From CAYMRL01 sp964398985 (GTDB lineage: Bacteria > Deinococcota > Deinococci > Deinococcales > Trueperaceae), in assembly GCA_964398985.1 (NCBI GenBank), contig CAYNOS010000030.1, positions 1-29,336 on the forward strand: a DNA stretch of 29,336 nt. The letters are read 5' to 3'. Below the pieces are notes generated by a model. It made no database searches. It was given only the letters and a program-made list of their open reading frames with translations, and was not told the origin of the DNA. Position numbers and translations under genes: made by a program. Below, piece by piece: positions 29,237 through 29,336 of this stretch. Numbering within the stretch: position 1 is the first letter of the stretch; every line of letters starts with the position of its first letter.

Positions 29237-29336
29237 CTAGGCGGTCTTCTCGAGCATCACTTGCGCTTCAGGGGGCGTGGTCGTCAGCCATGCTCGCGAG
29301 GTACAGGAGGGCGGCCGCATCCCACGCTTGGGGCCG
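29237..29336 (-). CDS. Possible C-terminal end of a gene running off the window
   Basis: On the minus strand an open frame enters from the right edge and ends at TAG 29237-29239, with the last residues QVMLEKTA. A second minus frame ends at TGA 29268-29270 with LYLASMADDHAP. Either could be the end of an upstream gene; too little is present to decide, and no family is recognisable. Confidence 0.3.
   Translation of the reverse strand, partial: GPKRGMRPPSCTSRAWLTTTPPEAQVMLEKTA

Noticed and set aside
1..29336. CRISPR array, insertion sequences, prophage or defence system
   Set aside because: No spaced direct repeats, transposase, integrase, terminal inverted repeats or defence-type domains were seen. 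Base composition looks uniform throughout.

Overview
The window is GC-rich, almost fully coding bacterial chromosome: 29 complete protein genes, one clear riboswitch, and no rRNA, tRNA, CRISPR array, insertion sequence or phage gene. It looks like Deinococcota, possibly a Truepera-like lineage; this is inference. The basis is that most transcription-unit-leading genes begin 5-8 nt after a -10 box of the form TANNNT, the leaderless-mRNA pattern known from Deinococcus/Thermus, together with an LptB ATPase next to a DUF3084 coiled-coil protein and a homodimeric (AceE-type) pyruvate dehydrogenase in a probable diderm. Gene content is mostly chromosomal housekeeping.

Layout. 1-138 has no gene. 139-1323 (-) is an FAD-dependent amine/amino-acid oxidase-like enzyme, divergent from a translationally coupled operon nif3-tmk-glutaminyl cyclase lipoprotein (1394-3599). 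A cysteine-less FmdB-type protein (-) is divergent from gpsA, which is coupled to a two-gene ABC exporter (3993-6867); a TerC membrane protein follows (6903-7667). A PAS-like/GGDEF diguanylate cyclase and a sulfurtransferase (-) are divergent from an SpoU rRNA/tRNA methyltransferase (9645-10466). An orphan response regulator (-) is divergent from mscL. 11458-14099 (-) carries lptB followed by DUF3084; 14179-18251 (-) carries aceE-aceF. MTA/SAH nucleosidase and a small membrane protein (-) are divergent from lysA. A lipoprotein (-) is divergent from a cysteine-rich SufR-like regulator and a MOP-superfamily membrane protein. A yybP-ykoY manganese riboswitch (about 23781-23906) then leads a second TerC/Alx gene. 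The right part holds a glycerophosphodiesterase (-), an SRPBCC/AHSA1 protein, a 300-bp non-coding stretch with a promoter and a perfect hairpin, an SppA-type protease, and AMP nucleosidase (-).

How it fits together. Several genes serve the envelope: LptB, DUF3084, SppA, MscL, the ABC exporter, the MOP-like protein, three lipoprotein/membrane proteins and GpsA/GDPD for glycerol-phosphate. Others serve central metabolism (PDH E1/E2, LysA, Tmk), nucleotide salvage (MtnN, AMP nucleosidase), signalling (GGDEF, response regulator) and metal homeostasis (two TerC paralogues, one under Mn2+ riboswitch control). The most notable findings are the very regular leaderless promoter code, contrasted with Shine-Dalgarno starts inside operons and behind leaders, and the Mn riboswitch with a specific candidate mechanism for hiding the ribosome-binding site.
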